Assembly (NCBI RefSeq): GCF_900128955.1
Contig: NZ_FQTY01000001.1
Location: 372,001 to 436,000, forward strand
Length of the DNA stretch: 64,000 bases
Reading direction: 5' to 3'
DNA from: Tissierella praeacuta DSM 18095
GTDB lineage: Bacteria; Bacillota; Clostridia; Tissierellales; Tissierellaceae
Shown here piece after piece: positions 26,230 through 34,946 of this stretch. The stretch's first letter is position 1. The number at the start of each line of letters is the position of its first letter. Made by a program: the position numbers and the translations under genes. The notes under the pieces are model-generated. The model was not told the DNA's origin. It ran no database searches and saw only the letters and a program-made list of their open reading frames with translations.

Positions 26230-26304
26230 ATAATGTGTTATTATTGAAATTTAGAAAATATACTTTAAAAGTATTTTCAGTAGTAGATTAAGGAGGTGTT
26301 TTTC

Positions 26305-26496
26305 ATGGCGAAAGTTTGTGAAGTATGTGGAAAGGGAAAAGTATTTGGTAATAAAGTTACTTTCTCAAATAAAAAGAGTTCAAGAAGTTGGTCACCTAAT
26401 ATTAGATCAGTTAGAGCGATAGTTAATGGTGGAACAAAAAAAATTAATGTATGTACTAGATGTTTAAGATCTGGATATGTTGAAAGAGCATTATAA
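26305..26496 (+). CDS. rpmB: 50S ribosomal protein L28
   Basis: The 63-aa product MAKVCEVCGKGKVFGNKVTFSNK... is L28 of the zinc-binding type, with cysteine pairs CEVC near the N terminus and CTRC near the C terminus. The ATG at 26305 follows AAGGAGGTGTTTTTC. It is transcribed alone, divergently from the asp23-fakA operon, as in B. subtilis. Confidence 0.97.
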   Translation: MAKVCEVCGKGKVFGNKVTFSNKKSSRSWSPNIRSVRAIVNGGTKKINVCTRCLRSGYVERAL

Positions 26497-26505
26497 TTAT
26501 GTAAT

Positions 26506-26550
26506 AAAATAAGGCTTCCATGTGCAAAATGGTAAGCCTTATTTTATTTT
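26506..26550 (+). terminator. Terminator of rpmB
   Basis: A stem of AAAATAAGGCTT (26506-26517) with AAGCCTTATTTT (26534-26545), extended by CCAT/ATGG beyond a single bulge, is followed by TTTTATTTTT. Its right part overlaps the stop codon of the small convergent ORF, so it may serve both strands. Confidence 0.8.
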
Positions 26551-26709
26551 TAGGATCAATGCCCCCATTATGAATAACCCTACTCCAATTAATATCAGAA
26601 CTGCCTCCATAGGTATAAATTTTATAATTATCAGAAGTCCAATAATAGCTAAAGTTATACCTACTATTCTTTTTATCTTCCTTATATACCTATAGCAAAA
26701 CCTCTTCAT
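26539..26709 (-). CDS. Small integral membrane protein, 56 aa
   Basis: This short gene has an ATG at 26709 preceded by AGGGGTGTTAAAT. The product starts MKRFCYRYIRKIKRI (basic) and then has two hydrophobic stretches (VGITLAIIGLLIIIKFIP; AVLILIGVGLFIMGALIL) separated by PME, which suggests a membrane hairpin. I recall similar tiny proteins in clostridial genomes but cannot name a family or function. It is alone between rpmB and thiN. Coding status rests on the Shine-Dalgarno site and the amphipathic/hydrophobic pattern. Confidence 0.6.
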   Translation of the reverse strand: MKRFCYRYIRKIKRIVGITLAIIGLLIIIKFIPMEAVLILIGVGLFIMGALILKIK

Positions 26710-26766
26710 ATTTAACACCCCTACAATACTTTATTATATTGTATTCGAAATACAAAGGAATGGTTA

Positions 26767-26795
26767 CAAAAAGCTTAGAATTATAATTCTAAGCT
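26767..26795 (-). terminator. Terminator of the thiT-thiN operon
   Basis: A near-perfect palindrome, AAAGCTTAGAATTA followed by TAATTCTAAGCTTT, starts at the thiN stop and is followed by TTTTTG on the minus strand. Confidence 0.75.
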
Positions 26796-27431
26796 TTAAT
26801 CTTTTGAAATAAATACTAATGCTTTACCTCTATGAATTTTAATTATTCCAGTATTATCTACAATTTCATTACTAATTCCATAAGTAGAACCAAACTTAAT
26901 AAATTCATTATCTAAATTATAGAAAAAGCCCTTTAAAGATATAACAATTCCATCTTCTACTATGGGTATAATGGAAACATAACTGTTTTTTAAACATGGC
27001 AGTTCCAAATAGTCATCTGTTAAGTAAATAATATTATTATCATCTACTATCTTTCCATTAATTCCTTTATCATATAAAGTATTTAATAAAAATATATTTG
27101 CCATAGTATGGTCTTGTCTAGTTCCAGTGACTCCTGTTAATATAATTTCTTTATATCCTCTATCAATTAAATATTTCATAGCAATTTCTGTATCTGTTTC
27201 ATCTTTAATAGAAGGATATTTTTTTATAGGTATATTATTATATTTTATATAATCTAATGAAACTTGGCTAATAGAATCTAGATCTCCTATAACTAAATCT
27301 GGATTTCTATTGATTTTCATAAGATGGTTCATTCCGCCATCTGCACATATAATAAAATCTACTTCTTTAACTACTGACTCTAATCTATTATAATCTGTAA
27401 TAGTACCACTAGATACAATTAGCCCTTTCAT
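26796..27431 (-). CDS. thiN: Thiamine pyrophosphokinase
   Basis: ThiN converts thiamine to TPP with ATP. The 211-aa protein begins MKGLIVSSGTITDYNRLES and has the family blocks FIICADGGMNHLM, PDLVIGDLDSIS, KYPSIKDETDTEIAMKYLI and ILTGVTGTRQDHTMANIFLL. I chose the third in-frame ATG (27431), about nine bases after AAAGGA; two upstream ATGs are within that site. It lies 16 bp after thiT, and the same riboswitch controls both, so salvage by import plus pyrophosphorylation is co-regulated. Confidence 0.93.
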   Translation of the reverse strand: MKGLIVSSGTITDYNRLESVVKEVDFIICADGGMNHLMKINRNPDLVIGDLDSISQVSLDYIKYNNIPIKKYPSIKDETDTEIAMKYLIDRGYKEIILTGVTGTRQDHTMANIFLLNTLYDKGINGKIVDDNNIIYLTDDYLELPCLKNSYVSIIPIVEDGIVISLKGFFYNLDNEFIKFGSTYGISNEIVDNTGIIKIHRGKALVFISKD

Positions 27432-27447
27432 ATACATCATCCTTTTT

Positions 27448-27996
27448 CTAATTTGCTTTTATAGATTTTTGTAATGGTTTCCATATTAAAGATAATATAA
27501 TTGCAGAAATTATAAATTCAGGCACTAAATAACTTGCTTGATAACCTAAAGAATAAAGCCAAGGATTTTTATCTCCTGCATATTCTTTAAAAAAGATTAC
27601 ACCTGCAAGAAAATGACAGATAAATCTTCCACCTATGGCTAAAGCAGTTGATAAAGCAGTATTCAGATAATACCTTACCTTAGAATCATTACTATCCCAA
27701 CTAGAAAATAGTCCTGCTAAACCTAATAGCCCAAAAGCCACAGGATATTCTAATATAGCTTGTATTGGTGAAAACACCCATCCACCTAATATGATTTTTA
27801 AAATTCCAAAAGTAGCACCTGCAATCACCCCTGCCCCAGCTCCCCAACGCATAGCAAATAATAGTATAGGTATCATACTACCTGCCGTTACAGAACCACC
27901 TTGAGGTGCTTCGTAAATCTTTATCTTACTTAGCACAATAGCTAAAGCCAACATGATACCTGCCTCTACAATCATCTTAGTACTCCATTTTTTCAT
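27448..27996 (-). CDS. thiT: Thiamine-specific ECF transporter S component ThiT
   Basis: ThiT (YuaJ) is the substrate-binding membrane subunit of an energy-coupling factor transporter that works with the shared EcfAA'T module, not present here. The 182-aa protein has about six membrane segments. It carries the family features YEAPQGGSVTAGSMIPILLFA, RWGAGAGVIAGATFG and WVFSPIQAILEYPVAFGLLGLAGLF. The ATG follows AAAGGAGGAGTTTTTT. A TPP riboswitch sits in its leader. Confidence 0.95.
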   Translation of the reverse strand: MKKWSTKMIVEAGIMLALAIVLSKIKIYEAPQGGSVTAGSMIPILLFAMRWGAGAGVIAGATFGILKIILGGWVFSPIQAILEYPVAFGLLGLAGLFSSWDSNDSKVRYYLNTALSTALAIGGRFICHFLAGVIFFKEYAGDKNPWLYSLGYQASYLVPEFIISAIILSLIWKPLQKSIKAN

Positions 27997-28021
27997 AAAA
28001 AACTCCTCCTTTAAATTAAGA

Positions 28022-28051
28022 ACCCCATCACCAACGTAGGTAATGGGTATT
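28022..28051 (-). terminator. Expression-platform hairpin of the thiT riboswitch
   Basis: Arms around ACCCATTACC and GGTGATGGGGT (minus strand) with loop TACGTT form a stem with one mismatch, placed between the aptamer and the thiT Shine-Dalgarno site. The following T tract is interrupted (TTCTTAATTT), so termination is plausible but not certain. Confidence 0.6.
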
Positions 28052-28061
28052 TAAAGGCTAA

Positions 28062-28148
28062 TACACACTTCCCTACGCTAGCATTACCTAGTTCAGGTCT
28101 AAGGGTCGGGATAAATATCCTCTCTCAGCCAATTGGCTCCCCTAGTGT
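28062..28148 (-). ncRNA. TPP riboswitch (THI element) upstream of thiT-thiN
   Basis: On the minus strand the conserved THI-box segments appear in order: ACTAGGGGAGCC, GGCTGAGAGAGGA, GACCCTTAGACCTGA and the CTAGGTAATGCTAGCGTAGG segment. The outer ends pair to form P1. Known behaviour of this class is repression of downstream genes when TPP is bound. It controls thiamine import and pyrophosphorylation. Confidence 0.95.
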
Positions 28149-28174
28149 TAATTTTTTATTATTTAATTAATTCT

Positions 28175-28202
28175 ATTATAACATAGATTTACTAATTTAC
28201 AA
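28175..28202 (-). promoter_or_regulatory. Promoter of the thiT riboswitch transcript, overlapping the rpe stop
   Basis: TTGTAA (28197-28202) and TATAAT (28175-28180) are 16 bp apart on the minus strand. The -35 hexamer is made of the last rpe codon (TTG) and its stop (TAA). Confidence 0.6.
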
Positions 28203-28844
28203 CATTTTAAATTCTTTAGTTCTGTGTTCTATATCTTCTGCTCCAAATATATCTGAACCAACCACCAATAACTCTGCTCCACAGTTTAATATTTCTTTAG
28301 CATTATTTAACTTTACTCCACCATCTACTTCAATTATAATATCTAAATTTCTTTCATCAATGATTTTTCTTAATCTTCTTATCTTATCTTTCATAGATTC
28401 AATAAAAGACTGTCCACCGAAACCAGGGTTAACTGTCATTATAAGGATTAAATCAACATCTCCTAAGATATACTCTATATTTTCTAAGGGTGTTGAAGGA
28501 TTTAAAGATACTCCTGCCATAATACCATAGGATTTTATCTCTTGTATAGTTCTATGCAAATGAATAGTCGCCTCTTCATGAACAGTTATTATATCAGCAC
28601 CTGCATCAACAAAATTTTTAATATATCTTTCAGGTTTATCTATCATTAAATGTACGTCAAAGGGAATTTCCGTAACCTTCCTTAGTCTTTTAATTACTGG
28701 AGGTCCAAAAGTAATATTAGGTACATATATACCATCCATCACATCTAAATGAAGATAATCGGCACCACCATTTTCTATTTTTTTTATTTCTTCTTTTAAG
28801 TTAGCAAAATCTGCTGAAAGTAATGAAGGCGCAATTTTAGCCAT
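28197..28844 (-). CDS. rpe: Ribulose-phosphate 3-epimerase
   Basis: Rpe interconverts ribulose-5-P and xylulose-5-P in the pentose phosphate pathway. The 215-aa TIM-barrel protein has APSLLSADFANL, YLHLDVMDGIYVPNITFGP, DVHLMIDKPERYI, VNPGFGGQSFIESM and EVDGGVKLNNA, all family signatures carrying the metal-binding His/Asp residues. Its Shine-Dalgarno site overlaps the rsgA stop; prkC-rsgA-rpe is conserved in Firmicutes. No terminator separates it from the thiT promoter. Confidence 0.97.
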   Translation of the reverse strand: MAKIAPSLLSADFANLKEEIKKIENGGADYLHLDVMDGIYVPNITFGPPVIKRLRKVTEIPFDVHLMIDKPERYIKNFVDAGADIITVHEEATIHLHRTIQEIKSYGIMAGVSLNPSTPLENIEYILGDVDLILIMTVNPGFGGQSFIESMKDKIRRLRKIIDERNLDIIIEVDGGVKLNNAKEILNCGAELLVVGSDIFGAEDIEHRTKEFKML

Positions 28845-28845
28845 T

Positions 28846-29721
28846 TTAGTACCTCCTAATATTTTTTATTTCTTCAAGGAAAAGTAAATAATTTTCATAT
28901 CTTTCTTTTCTTATATTTCCTTCTTCTACCTGTTTCTTTACTTCACAATTTGGTTCATTTTTATGTAGACAACTAATAAATCTACATTTATCTCCATATT
29001 TATATATCTCTCGGAAATAGTTTTTAAGTTCTATTTCTTGTTCAATAAAATCTATATTTAAAGAACTAAATCCAGGGGAATCGAGAACAAAAGTATTATC
29101 ATGTAATTCTAAAAGTTCTATATGTCTAGTAGTATGTTTTCCTCTTTTAGTCTTGAAGCTTACATTACCAGTTTCCAATTTAAAATTTTCATTAACTGTA
29201 TTCAACAGCGATGATTTCCCAGCACCTGAAGGTCCAGCAAAAACTGATATATTATTATTCAATAATTCTTTTAATTCATCAATACCCTCTCCTGTTACTA
29301 TACTGGTATTAATAACTTTATACCCTATATTTTTATAAATACTTTTCAAATCCAATGCCTTTTCTTCTGCTAAATCAGATTTATTTATACAAATTACAAT
29401 ATCTAAGTTCTCATGTTCAGCCATTATAATAAACCTATCCAACAACCAAGGGTTAATATCTGGTCTTTTTATGCTCATGACTATTATGGCCTGAGTAATA
29501 TTTGCTACTGGCGGTCTTAAAAGCTTAGATGTCCTAGGATATATTTCTTCAATATATCCAGTATTATCTTCATCACTTATTCTAATTCTCACCTTATCTC
29601 CTACAAGGGGAGTCAGTTTCTCTTCCCTAAAGACACCCCTTGCCCTACATTCTACTATATCTGATTTTGTTCTTACATAATAAAATCCACCAATACCTTT
29701 AACTATTATCCCATTTATCAT
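28846..29721 (-). CDS. rsgA: Ribosome small-subunit-dependent GTPase RsgA
   Basis: RsgA is a late 30S assembly GTPase. The 291-aa protein shows the circularly permuted order: an N-terminal OB domain (GIIVKGIGGFYYVRT), then NKSDL (G4), the P-loop GPSGAGKSSLLN, a TKRGKHTT switch, and DSPGFSSL (G3). A C-terminal zinc knuckle follows (CRFISCLHKNEPNCEV). It lies between prkC and rpe with short gaps (9 bp and 1 bp). Confidence 0.96.
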   Translation of the reverse strand: MINGIIVKGIGGFYYVRTKSDIVECRARGVFREEKLTPLVGDKVRIRISDEDNTGYIEEIYPRTSKLLRPPVANITQAIIVMSIKRPDINPWLLDRFIIMAEHENLDIVICINKSDLAEEKALDLKSIYKNIGYKVINTSIVTGEGIDELKELLNNNISVFAGPSGAGKSSLLNTVNENFKLETGNVSFKTKRGKHTTRHIELLELHDNTFVLDSPGFSSLNIDFIEQEIELKNYFREIYKYGDKCRFISCLHKNEPNCEVKKQVEEGNIRKERYENYLLFLEEIKNIRRY

Positions 29722-29730
29722 AAAAACCCT

Positions 29731-31680
29731 CTATTCCTTTTTAGGTACTGCTTCTTTAAATTCATCATTATAGTATATTTCAAATACTGCACTTTTCTTT
29801 CCTTTAAATGTCTTATAAAATGGTTCTTCTGTAGCCTTATGTGTTCTATCATATACCACTTCACTTCTACCGTCTTGAATCTTTATTATTTTAATTCTTG
29901 TTTCTTCTGTATCAGGTGGAGGAGTTATTATAAAGGTTATTGATTCTTCTTTATCTCCAGTATTATTATTCTCTCCTTCATTATTATTTTCTTGACTTGG
30001 TCCACTACTTATATATAAATCAACTGCTGTATCACTTTCTAATTCAGTTCCTTGATTATAACTTTGCCAAGTAACTATATCTTTTCCTGCATTTTCACTT
30101 GGTTGAGGTATGACATCACCAACTTGAAGTCCTGCTTTAAGAATTTCAGATTTAGCTTTTTCAATATTTAATCCAGTTACCTTTGGCATGATTACAAGCT
30201 TTATTTCTTTGCCTTGACTTATTACCAAAGTTATTCTAGTTCCTGGTTCTACACTAGAGCCACTATCGGGAGTTTGACTAATAACTACATTTTCAGGTAC
30301 TGTATCAGAATGTTGATAATCTGTTCTAATAAGTAAATCAGATTTTTCAGCCAGTTCTTTAGCTTTATCTAAATCTTCATCTACAAAATTAGGAACCTTT
30401 ATTTGATTATCTCCTTCACTTATTGTAACTTTAATAGGATAACCTTCTTTTAATTTAGTATCTTCAGCCTCACTTTGAAAGATAACTTCTCCTGCTTTAT
30501 ATTCACTATTTTTCACTCTACTCTCCACTTCAAATTTTAATCCAAGGTCTTCAATTTTTTTTCTAGCTTCTTCTTCTTGCATTCCTACTATATTGGGAAC
30601 AGTAATTAAGTCACCACTGGCAAAAAAACTTTTTAATTTATAGGCTCCTAACCAGATACTGGTTGCTAATAAAAACGCTAAAAAAATTCCTAAAAAAATG
30701 ACTTTCCCACCGCTATCTTTTTTACTTGTTTTTTTTGTGATTTTTGATTTTTTATTGTCTTTCATAATTTCATCATCCTCTATATCAACTATTGGAATTA
30801 TCTTAGTATGAGAATCATAGTTGTCCATATCTTCAAATCCAAAGTCAGTTGGATTCCCTTTTATCCTTCTTAAATCCTTTATTAATTCAGTAATATTTGC
30901 ATATCTGTCGGCTTGCCTTTTTTGTACACATTTTAAGATAATATTTTCAAATCCAATTGGTATTTCACTATTAAATTCTCGGGGTGGTCTAATATCTTCC
31001 TGAACATGCTTCAAAGCAACAGTTATAGGGCTTTCACCTTCATAAGGAAGTTTACCTGTAAGCATTTCATACATAACTATACCAAGGGAATATATATCAG
31101 ACTTCTCATCAGTATATCCCCCTCTAGCTTGTTCTGGGGAAAAATAATGAACTGAGCCTAATACATTAGATGTTGTTGTCATAGTTGAACTTGTAGCCGC
31201 CCTTGCGATACCAAAATCCGTAACCTTAACCCTATTATCATCTGTAATCATAATATTATGGGGTTTTATATCCCTATGAACTAAATGATTTTTATGGGCA
31301 TGTTGTAATGCTTCTGCAATTCGGTATGAATATTCCAATGTATTTTCTATAGATAATTTACCATTTTCTTTTATAATTTCTTTTAATGTCTTTCCTTTTA
31401 TATATTCCATTACAATATAATAAATTTGACTATCTTCATCATTTTCAACACCAACATCATAGATATTGACTATATTTGGATGTGAAAGGCTAGCAGCAGC
31501 TTGGGATTCTCTTCTAAACTTTCTAACAAATTCTTCATCATTTACAAATTCCTCTTTTAAAACCTTTACAGCTACAAATCTATCTAGAAGTTGACATTTT
31601 GCCTTATATACTAAGGCCATACCTCCGCCACCAATTTGCTCTATTATTTCATATCTTCCACCTAAAATCTTGCCTATCAT
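29731..31680 (-). CDS. prkC: Membrane Ser/Thr protein kinase PrkC with PASTA repeats
   Basis: PrkC senses muropeptides and phosphorylates cell-wall and dormancy proteins; in spore formers it can trigger germination. The 649-aa protein has an N-terminal kinase domain: Gly-rich loop IGGGGMALVYKA, Lys39 in VAVKVL, HRDIKPHN near 135, DFG near 155, and a Thr/Ser-rich activation loop ending GSVHYFSPEQARGG. A basic segment precedes one membrane helix near 330-350 (VIFLGIFLAFLLATSIWLGA), then three PASTA repeats (about 355-562). The C-terminal extracellular tail (about 565-649) is Asn/Glu-rich and then beta-like. It follows the phosphatase gene by 13 bp. Confidence 0.96.
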   Translation of the reverse strand: MIGKILGGRYEIIEQIGGGGMALVYKAKCQLLDRFVAVKVLKEEFVNDEEFVRKFRRESQAAASLSHPNIVNIYDVGVENDEDSQIYYIVMEYIKGKTLKEIIKENGKLSIENTLEYSYRIAEALQHAHKNHLVHRDIKPHNIMITDDNRVKVTDFGIARAATSSTMTTTSNVLGSVHYFSPEQARGGYTDEKSDIYSLGIVMYEMLTGKLPYEGESPITVALKHVQEDIRPPREFNSEIPIGFENIILKCVQKRQADRYANITELIKDLRRIKGNPTDFGFEDMDNYDSHTKIIPIVDIEDDEIMKDNKKSKITKKTSKKDSGGKVIFLGIFLAFLLATSIWLGAYKLKSFFASGDLITVPNIVGMQEEEARKKIEDLGLKFEVESRVKNSEYKAGEVIFQSEAEDTKLKEGYPIKVTISEGDNQIKVPNFVDEDLDKAKELAEKSDLLIRTDYQHSDTVPENVVISQTPDSGSSVEPGTRITLVISQGKEIKLVIMPKVTGLNIEKAKSEILKAGLQVGDVIPQPSENAGKDIVTWQSYNQGTELESDTAVDLYISSGPSQENNNEGENNNTGDKEESITFIITPPPDTEETRIKIIKIQDGRSEVVYDRTHKATEEPFYKTFKGKKSAVFEIYYNDEFKEAVPKKE

Positions 31681-31693
31681 TTTTTCACCTCAT

Positions 31694-32425
31694 CTAATTA
31701 AATTTAATAGCAACTATGGTAATATTATCAAGTCCCCCACTATCATTGGCCATAATCGCTAAACTTTCACAGGCTTTTTGAATATCTTCTTCTCCTATGA
31801 AAGCATTTTTAATTTCGAACTCCTTTAACATATTAGAAAGGCCATCACTACATAATAACAATATATCATTTTTAGCATATTCTTTAATTACTAAATCCAT
31901 TTCTATAATACTACTAGAACCAACAGCTCTAGTTATCATATTTCTCTTAGGATGAGTTTTTGCCTCTTCTTTTGTTATACTGCCAGTTTTCAAAAGTTCA
32001 TTTACAAAGGAATGATCCTCCGTTATTTGAAATATCTCTCCATCTCTAATTAAATAGGCTCTACTATCTCCAACATGTCCGATGCAAATTTTATCCTTAA
32101 GTATGTATGCTAAAGTTATAGTTGTACCCATGCCATTATATTTTTCATCTTCAAGAGATTTAAGATAGATCTTTATATTTGCTTCTTCTATTGATTTTTT
32201 AATTAACTTTATTACTGATTCTTCATTTGTTAGACTAGCTTTTGCTCCTATAAAATTATTTTCAATAATATTTTTTGCCATAAGGCTAGCTACTTCCCCT
32301 GCTTTATGTCCTCCCATTCCATCAGCAACTATATATAGTGGAAAAGATGGATTTTGAGATGCATAAAAAGCATCTTGGTTATTTTCTCTAATCTTACCTA
32401 TATCAGAAATAGAACCAATGACCAT
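31694..32425 (-). CDS. prpC: PP2C-type Ser/Thr phosphatase PrpC (Stp)
   Basis: PrpC reverses PrkC phosphorylation. The 243-aa protein has the PP2C motifs: RENNQDAFYA, VADGMGGHKAGEVAS (metal-binding Asp), GMGTTITLAYI, IGHVGDSRAYLIRDG, SDGLSNML and GGLDNITIVAIKF. It sits between rlmN and prkC, the conserved position. The short spacers suggest one transcript. Confidence 0.97.
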   Translation of the reverse strand: MVIGSISDIGKIRENNQDAFYASQNPSFPLYIVADGMGGHKAGEVASLMAKNIIENNFIGAKASLTNEESVIKLIKKSIEEANIKIYLKSLEDEKYNGMGTTITLAYILKDKICIGHVGDSRAYLIRDGEIFQITEDHSFVNELLKTGSITKEEAKTHPKRNMITRAVGSSSIIEMDLVIKEYAKNDILLLCSDGLSNMLKEFEIKNAFIGEEDIQKACESLAIMANDSGGLDNITIVAIKFN

Positions 32426-32437
32426 AATACCACCCCA

Positions 32438-33487
32438 TTAAAATCTTTTATTATTACCTTGAGTAACAGCACGTCTAAGCTGTCCGCATGAAGCACTAAT
32501 ATCTCCACCCATTTCTCGCCTTATGGTAACAGCAATGCCTCTATTACTTAAGATTCTTTGCACCCTTTCTATATTCTTCCTACTTGGCCTGTCCTTATTA
32601 AATTCTCGAATTGGATTTAATGGAATTAAGTTAATATGACATTTTAGTCCTTCAAGAATTTTAATCAATTCTTTTATATCTACATCTCTATCGTTTACAT
32701 TATCAATTAAAGTATATTCGAAAGTAATTCTTCTTTTAGTTTTCTCTGAGTAAAATCTACATGCCTTCATCAATTCGTCTATAGAATATTTTTTAGCTAT
32801 TGGCATGATTTTTTTTCTTTCAGCATCAAAGGGTGAATGTAATGATATGGACAATGTTATTGGTATATTCTCATTAGCCAAATCATAAATCCTAGGGACG
32901 ACCCCACATGTTGACAAAGCAATATTTCTAAGACTAATATTATGACCTTTTTCATCATGAATAATGTTGATAAATTTCATAGTATTATCATAGTTATCTA
33001 ATGGTTCTCCACTTCCCATTAATACTATATTAGAAATATCTTTTCCTAAATCCTTTTCCATCATATAGATTTGATTTACCATTTCTGCTGGAGTTAAATT
33101 TCTTATTAGTCCTTCTTTAGTAGAAGCACAAAAGGAACATCCCATCTTACAGCCTACTTGAGTAGATATACAAGCAGTTAAGCCATGATTATATTCCATA
33201 GCTACGGATTCAATAATATTCATATCATCTAATAAAAATAAATATTTTTTGGTATCATCAATCTTTGAATCAAAAACTTTGTAAATATCTATTTTATTAA
33301 CCTTTATGTTATCAAGTAAATATTTTCTTAGGTTTTCAGGTAATACCTTTAAATTTTCAATATCTACTTTTTTATTTCTATGAAAATATGAAAATACTTG
33401 CTCTCCTCTAAAGGATTTTTCCTGTATTGAAACCATATATTCCCTTAATTCTTTTAAAGTTAAACTATTTAGTTCAATCTTGTTCAA
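32438..33487 (-). CDS. rlmN: 23S rRNA/tRNA adenine-C2 methyltransferase RlmN
   Basis: RlmN is a radical SAM enzyme that makes m2A2503 in 23S rRNA and m2A37 in some tRNAs. The 349-aa protein has the cluster motif CKMGCSFC (CxxxCxxC), IVLMGSGEPLDNYDN, NIALSTCGVVPRI, and the C-terminal catalytic cysteine in ISASCGQLR; RRxMGGDI precedes it. It is in the conserved rsmB-rlmN-prpC-prkC order. Confidence 0.97.
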   Translation of the reverse strand: MNKIELNSLTLKELREYMVSIQEKSFRGEQVFSYFHRNKKVDIENLKVLPENLRKYLLDNIKVNKIDIYKVFDSKIDDTKKYLFLLDDMNIIESVAMEYNHGLTACISTQVGCKMGCSFCASTKEGLIRNLTPAEMVNQIYMMEKDLGKDISNIVLMGSGEPLDNYDNTMKFINIIHDEKGHNISLRNIALSTCGVVPRIYDLANENIPITLSISLHSPFDAERKKIMPIAKKYSIDELMKACRFYSEKTKRRITFEYTLIDNVNDRDVDIKELIKILEGLKCHINLIPLNPIREFNKDRPSRKNIERVQRILSNRGIAVTIRREMGGDISASCGQLRRAVTQGNNKRF

Positions 33488-33543
33488 TTAATCACCTCAA
33501 TGCTATCCTAATATATTATTATACATAATTATTAAAAATATAT

Positions 33544-34887
33544 CTATCTTTCTTTAATTATTTTTACAATATAAAATCCATCGGTATTGTGAATGTGAGG
33601 AAACAGCTGGATATAACCATGTTTTAAAGTATCTATATTTTGTGAATTATGTATCTTATCTTCAATATTAACTAATTTAAAACTCTTATTTTCCTCTAAA
33701 AATTTATTTATCATATTAATATTCTCGTCTTTTTCTATTGTGCAAGTACTATAAATTAATATACCACCTATTTTTAAATAATCTTTTACATTGTTTAGAA
33801 TAGTATATTGCAACTCCACCAGCTCAGCTATATCCTCTTCTTTTCTATTAATTTTTATATCAGGTTTTCTTCTAATTAAACCTAAACCAGAACAAGGAGC
33901 ATCTAATAACAAATAGTCTGCCAAATTTACTAAAGAATCATCTCTTTTAGTTCCATCTAAGATGGAAGTTTCAATGATATTAATACCAAGTCGTTTTGCA
34001 TTTTCTTCAATGAGCTTTAATTTATGTTCATAAATATCTTGACTTAAAATTCTTCCTTCATTATTCATTATCTGTGCTAAATGGGTAGCCTTCCCCCCTG
34101 GGGCACTACAACAATCAATAATGGTGCTTCCAGGTTTAGGATCCATAATTTGCCCTACTAAGGTACTACTCTCATCTTGAATAATAAAATGCCCCATTTT
34201 AAATTCGGAAGTTTCAGTTATTCTAATAGGATTCTCTACAATCAGAGAATCATTAGCATACTTAGTATCTTTAACAGTAAAACCATAATCCATTAGTTTT
34301 TCTTTTAGCTTTTTCTTGCTAGTCTTTAAAGTATTTACTCGTATATTCAACTGTGGAGATTTATTATTTTCTTTACACAGTTTTTCAGTAAATTCTTCAC
34401 CAAATTCTTTTATCCATCTTTTCACCATCCATTTTGGATGAGAGTATTTTATAGAGATATAGTCAATTTTATCTTTTGCTTCAACTTTCATAAACTCATC
34501 TTTATTCCTACTAATATTTCTGAGCATTCCATTTACAAATCCTATAGTACCTTTATGTCCATGTTTTTTAGCTAAATTTACTGATTCATTAACTGCTGCA
34601 CTAATGGGTATTCTATCCATAAATATGATTTGATATATCCCTATTTTTAATATAATCAAAATAATGGGATGAATTTTCTTAAGTTTTATTTTTGATGCCT
34701 TTGATATTATATAATCTAAGTATATATTATTTTCTAAAACTCCATATACAATTTCTCTAACGAATCCCTCTTCTTTATTGCTTAGTCCTTCATCTAAATT
34801 ACTATTTATAGCTATATTAGAAAAAGCCCCATTATTAAAAATATCGTTTAATATATTTAATGCCATTTCTCTACCAGATAGTTCCAT
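33544..34887 (-). CDS. rsmB: 16S rRNA (cytosine-967-C5)-methyltransferase RsmB
   Basis: The 447-aa protein has an N-terminal NusB-like RNA-binding domain (about 1-140) and a C-terminal SAM methyltransferase domain with IIDCCSAPGGKATHLAQ, LLDAPCSGLGLIRRKPDIK and YSTCTIEKDEN, the two cysteines being the catalytic pair. I chose the ATG at 34887; a GTG two codons earlier lies within the Shine-Dalgarno site AGAGGTG. It lies downstream of the yugP terminator. Confidence 0.95.
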   Translation of the reverse strand: MELSGREMALNILNDIFNNGAFSNIAINSNLDEGLSNKEEGFVREIVYGVLENNIYLDYIISKASKIKLKKIHPIILIILKIGIYQIIFMDRIPISAAVNESVNLAKKHGHKGTIGFVNGMLRNISRNKDEFMKVEAKDKIDYISIKYSHPKWMVKRWIKEFGEEFTEKLCKENNKSPQLNIRVNTLKTSKKKLKEKLMDYGFTVKDTKYANDSLIVENPIRITETSEFKMGHFIIQDESSTLVGQIMDPKPGSTIIDCCSAPGGKATHLAQIMNNEGRILSQDIYEHKLKLIEENAKRLGINIIETSILDGTKRDDSLVNLADYLLLDAPCSGLGLIRRKPDIKINRKEEDIAELVELQYTILNNVKDYLKIGGILIYSTCTIEKDENINMINKFLEENKSFKLVNIEDKIHNSQNIDTLKHGYIQLFPHIHNTDGFYIVKIIKER

Positions 34888-34916
34888 ATACACACCTCTA
34901 TAGTTTATATTGATAT

Positions 34917-34941
34917 TTAAAAAAGGGGGAATTATCCCCCT
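34917..34941 (-). terminator. Terminator after yugP
   Basis: Arms AGGGGGA (34924-34930) and TCCCCCT (34935-34941) with loop ATTA are followed on the minus strand by TTTTTT. It is six bp after the yugP stop and about 30 bp before the rsmB start. Confidence 0.75.
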
Positions 34942-34946
34942 AAACT

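Noticed and set aside
25990-26304. AT-rich 315-bp intergenic region considered as a replication origin or small-RNA gene
   Set aside because: No DnaA-box cluster, no terminator-bounded RNA and no dnaA/dnaN neighbours. It is explained by divergent promoters.
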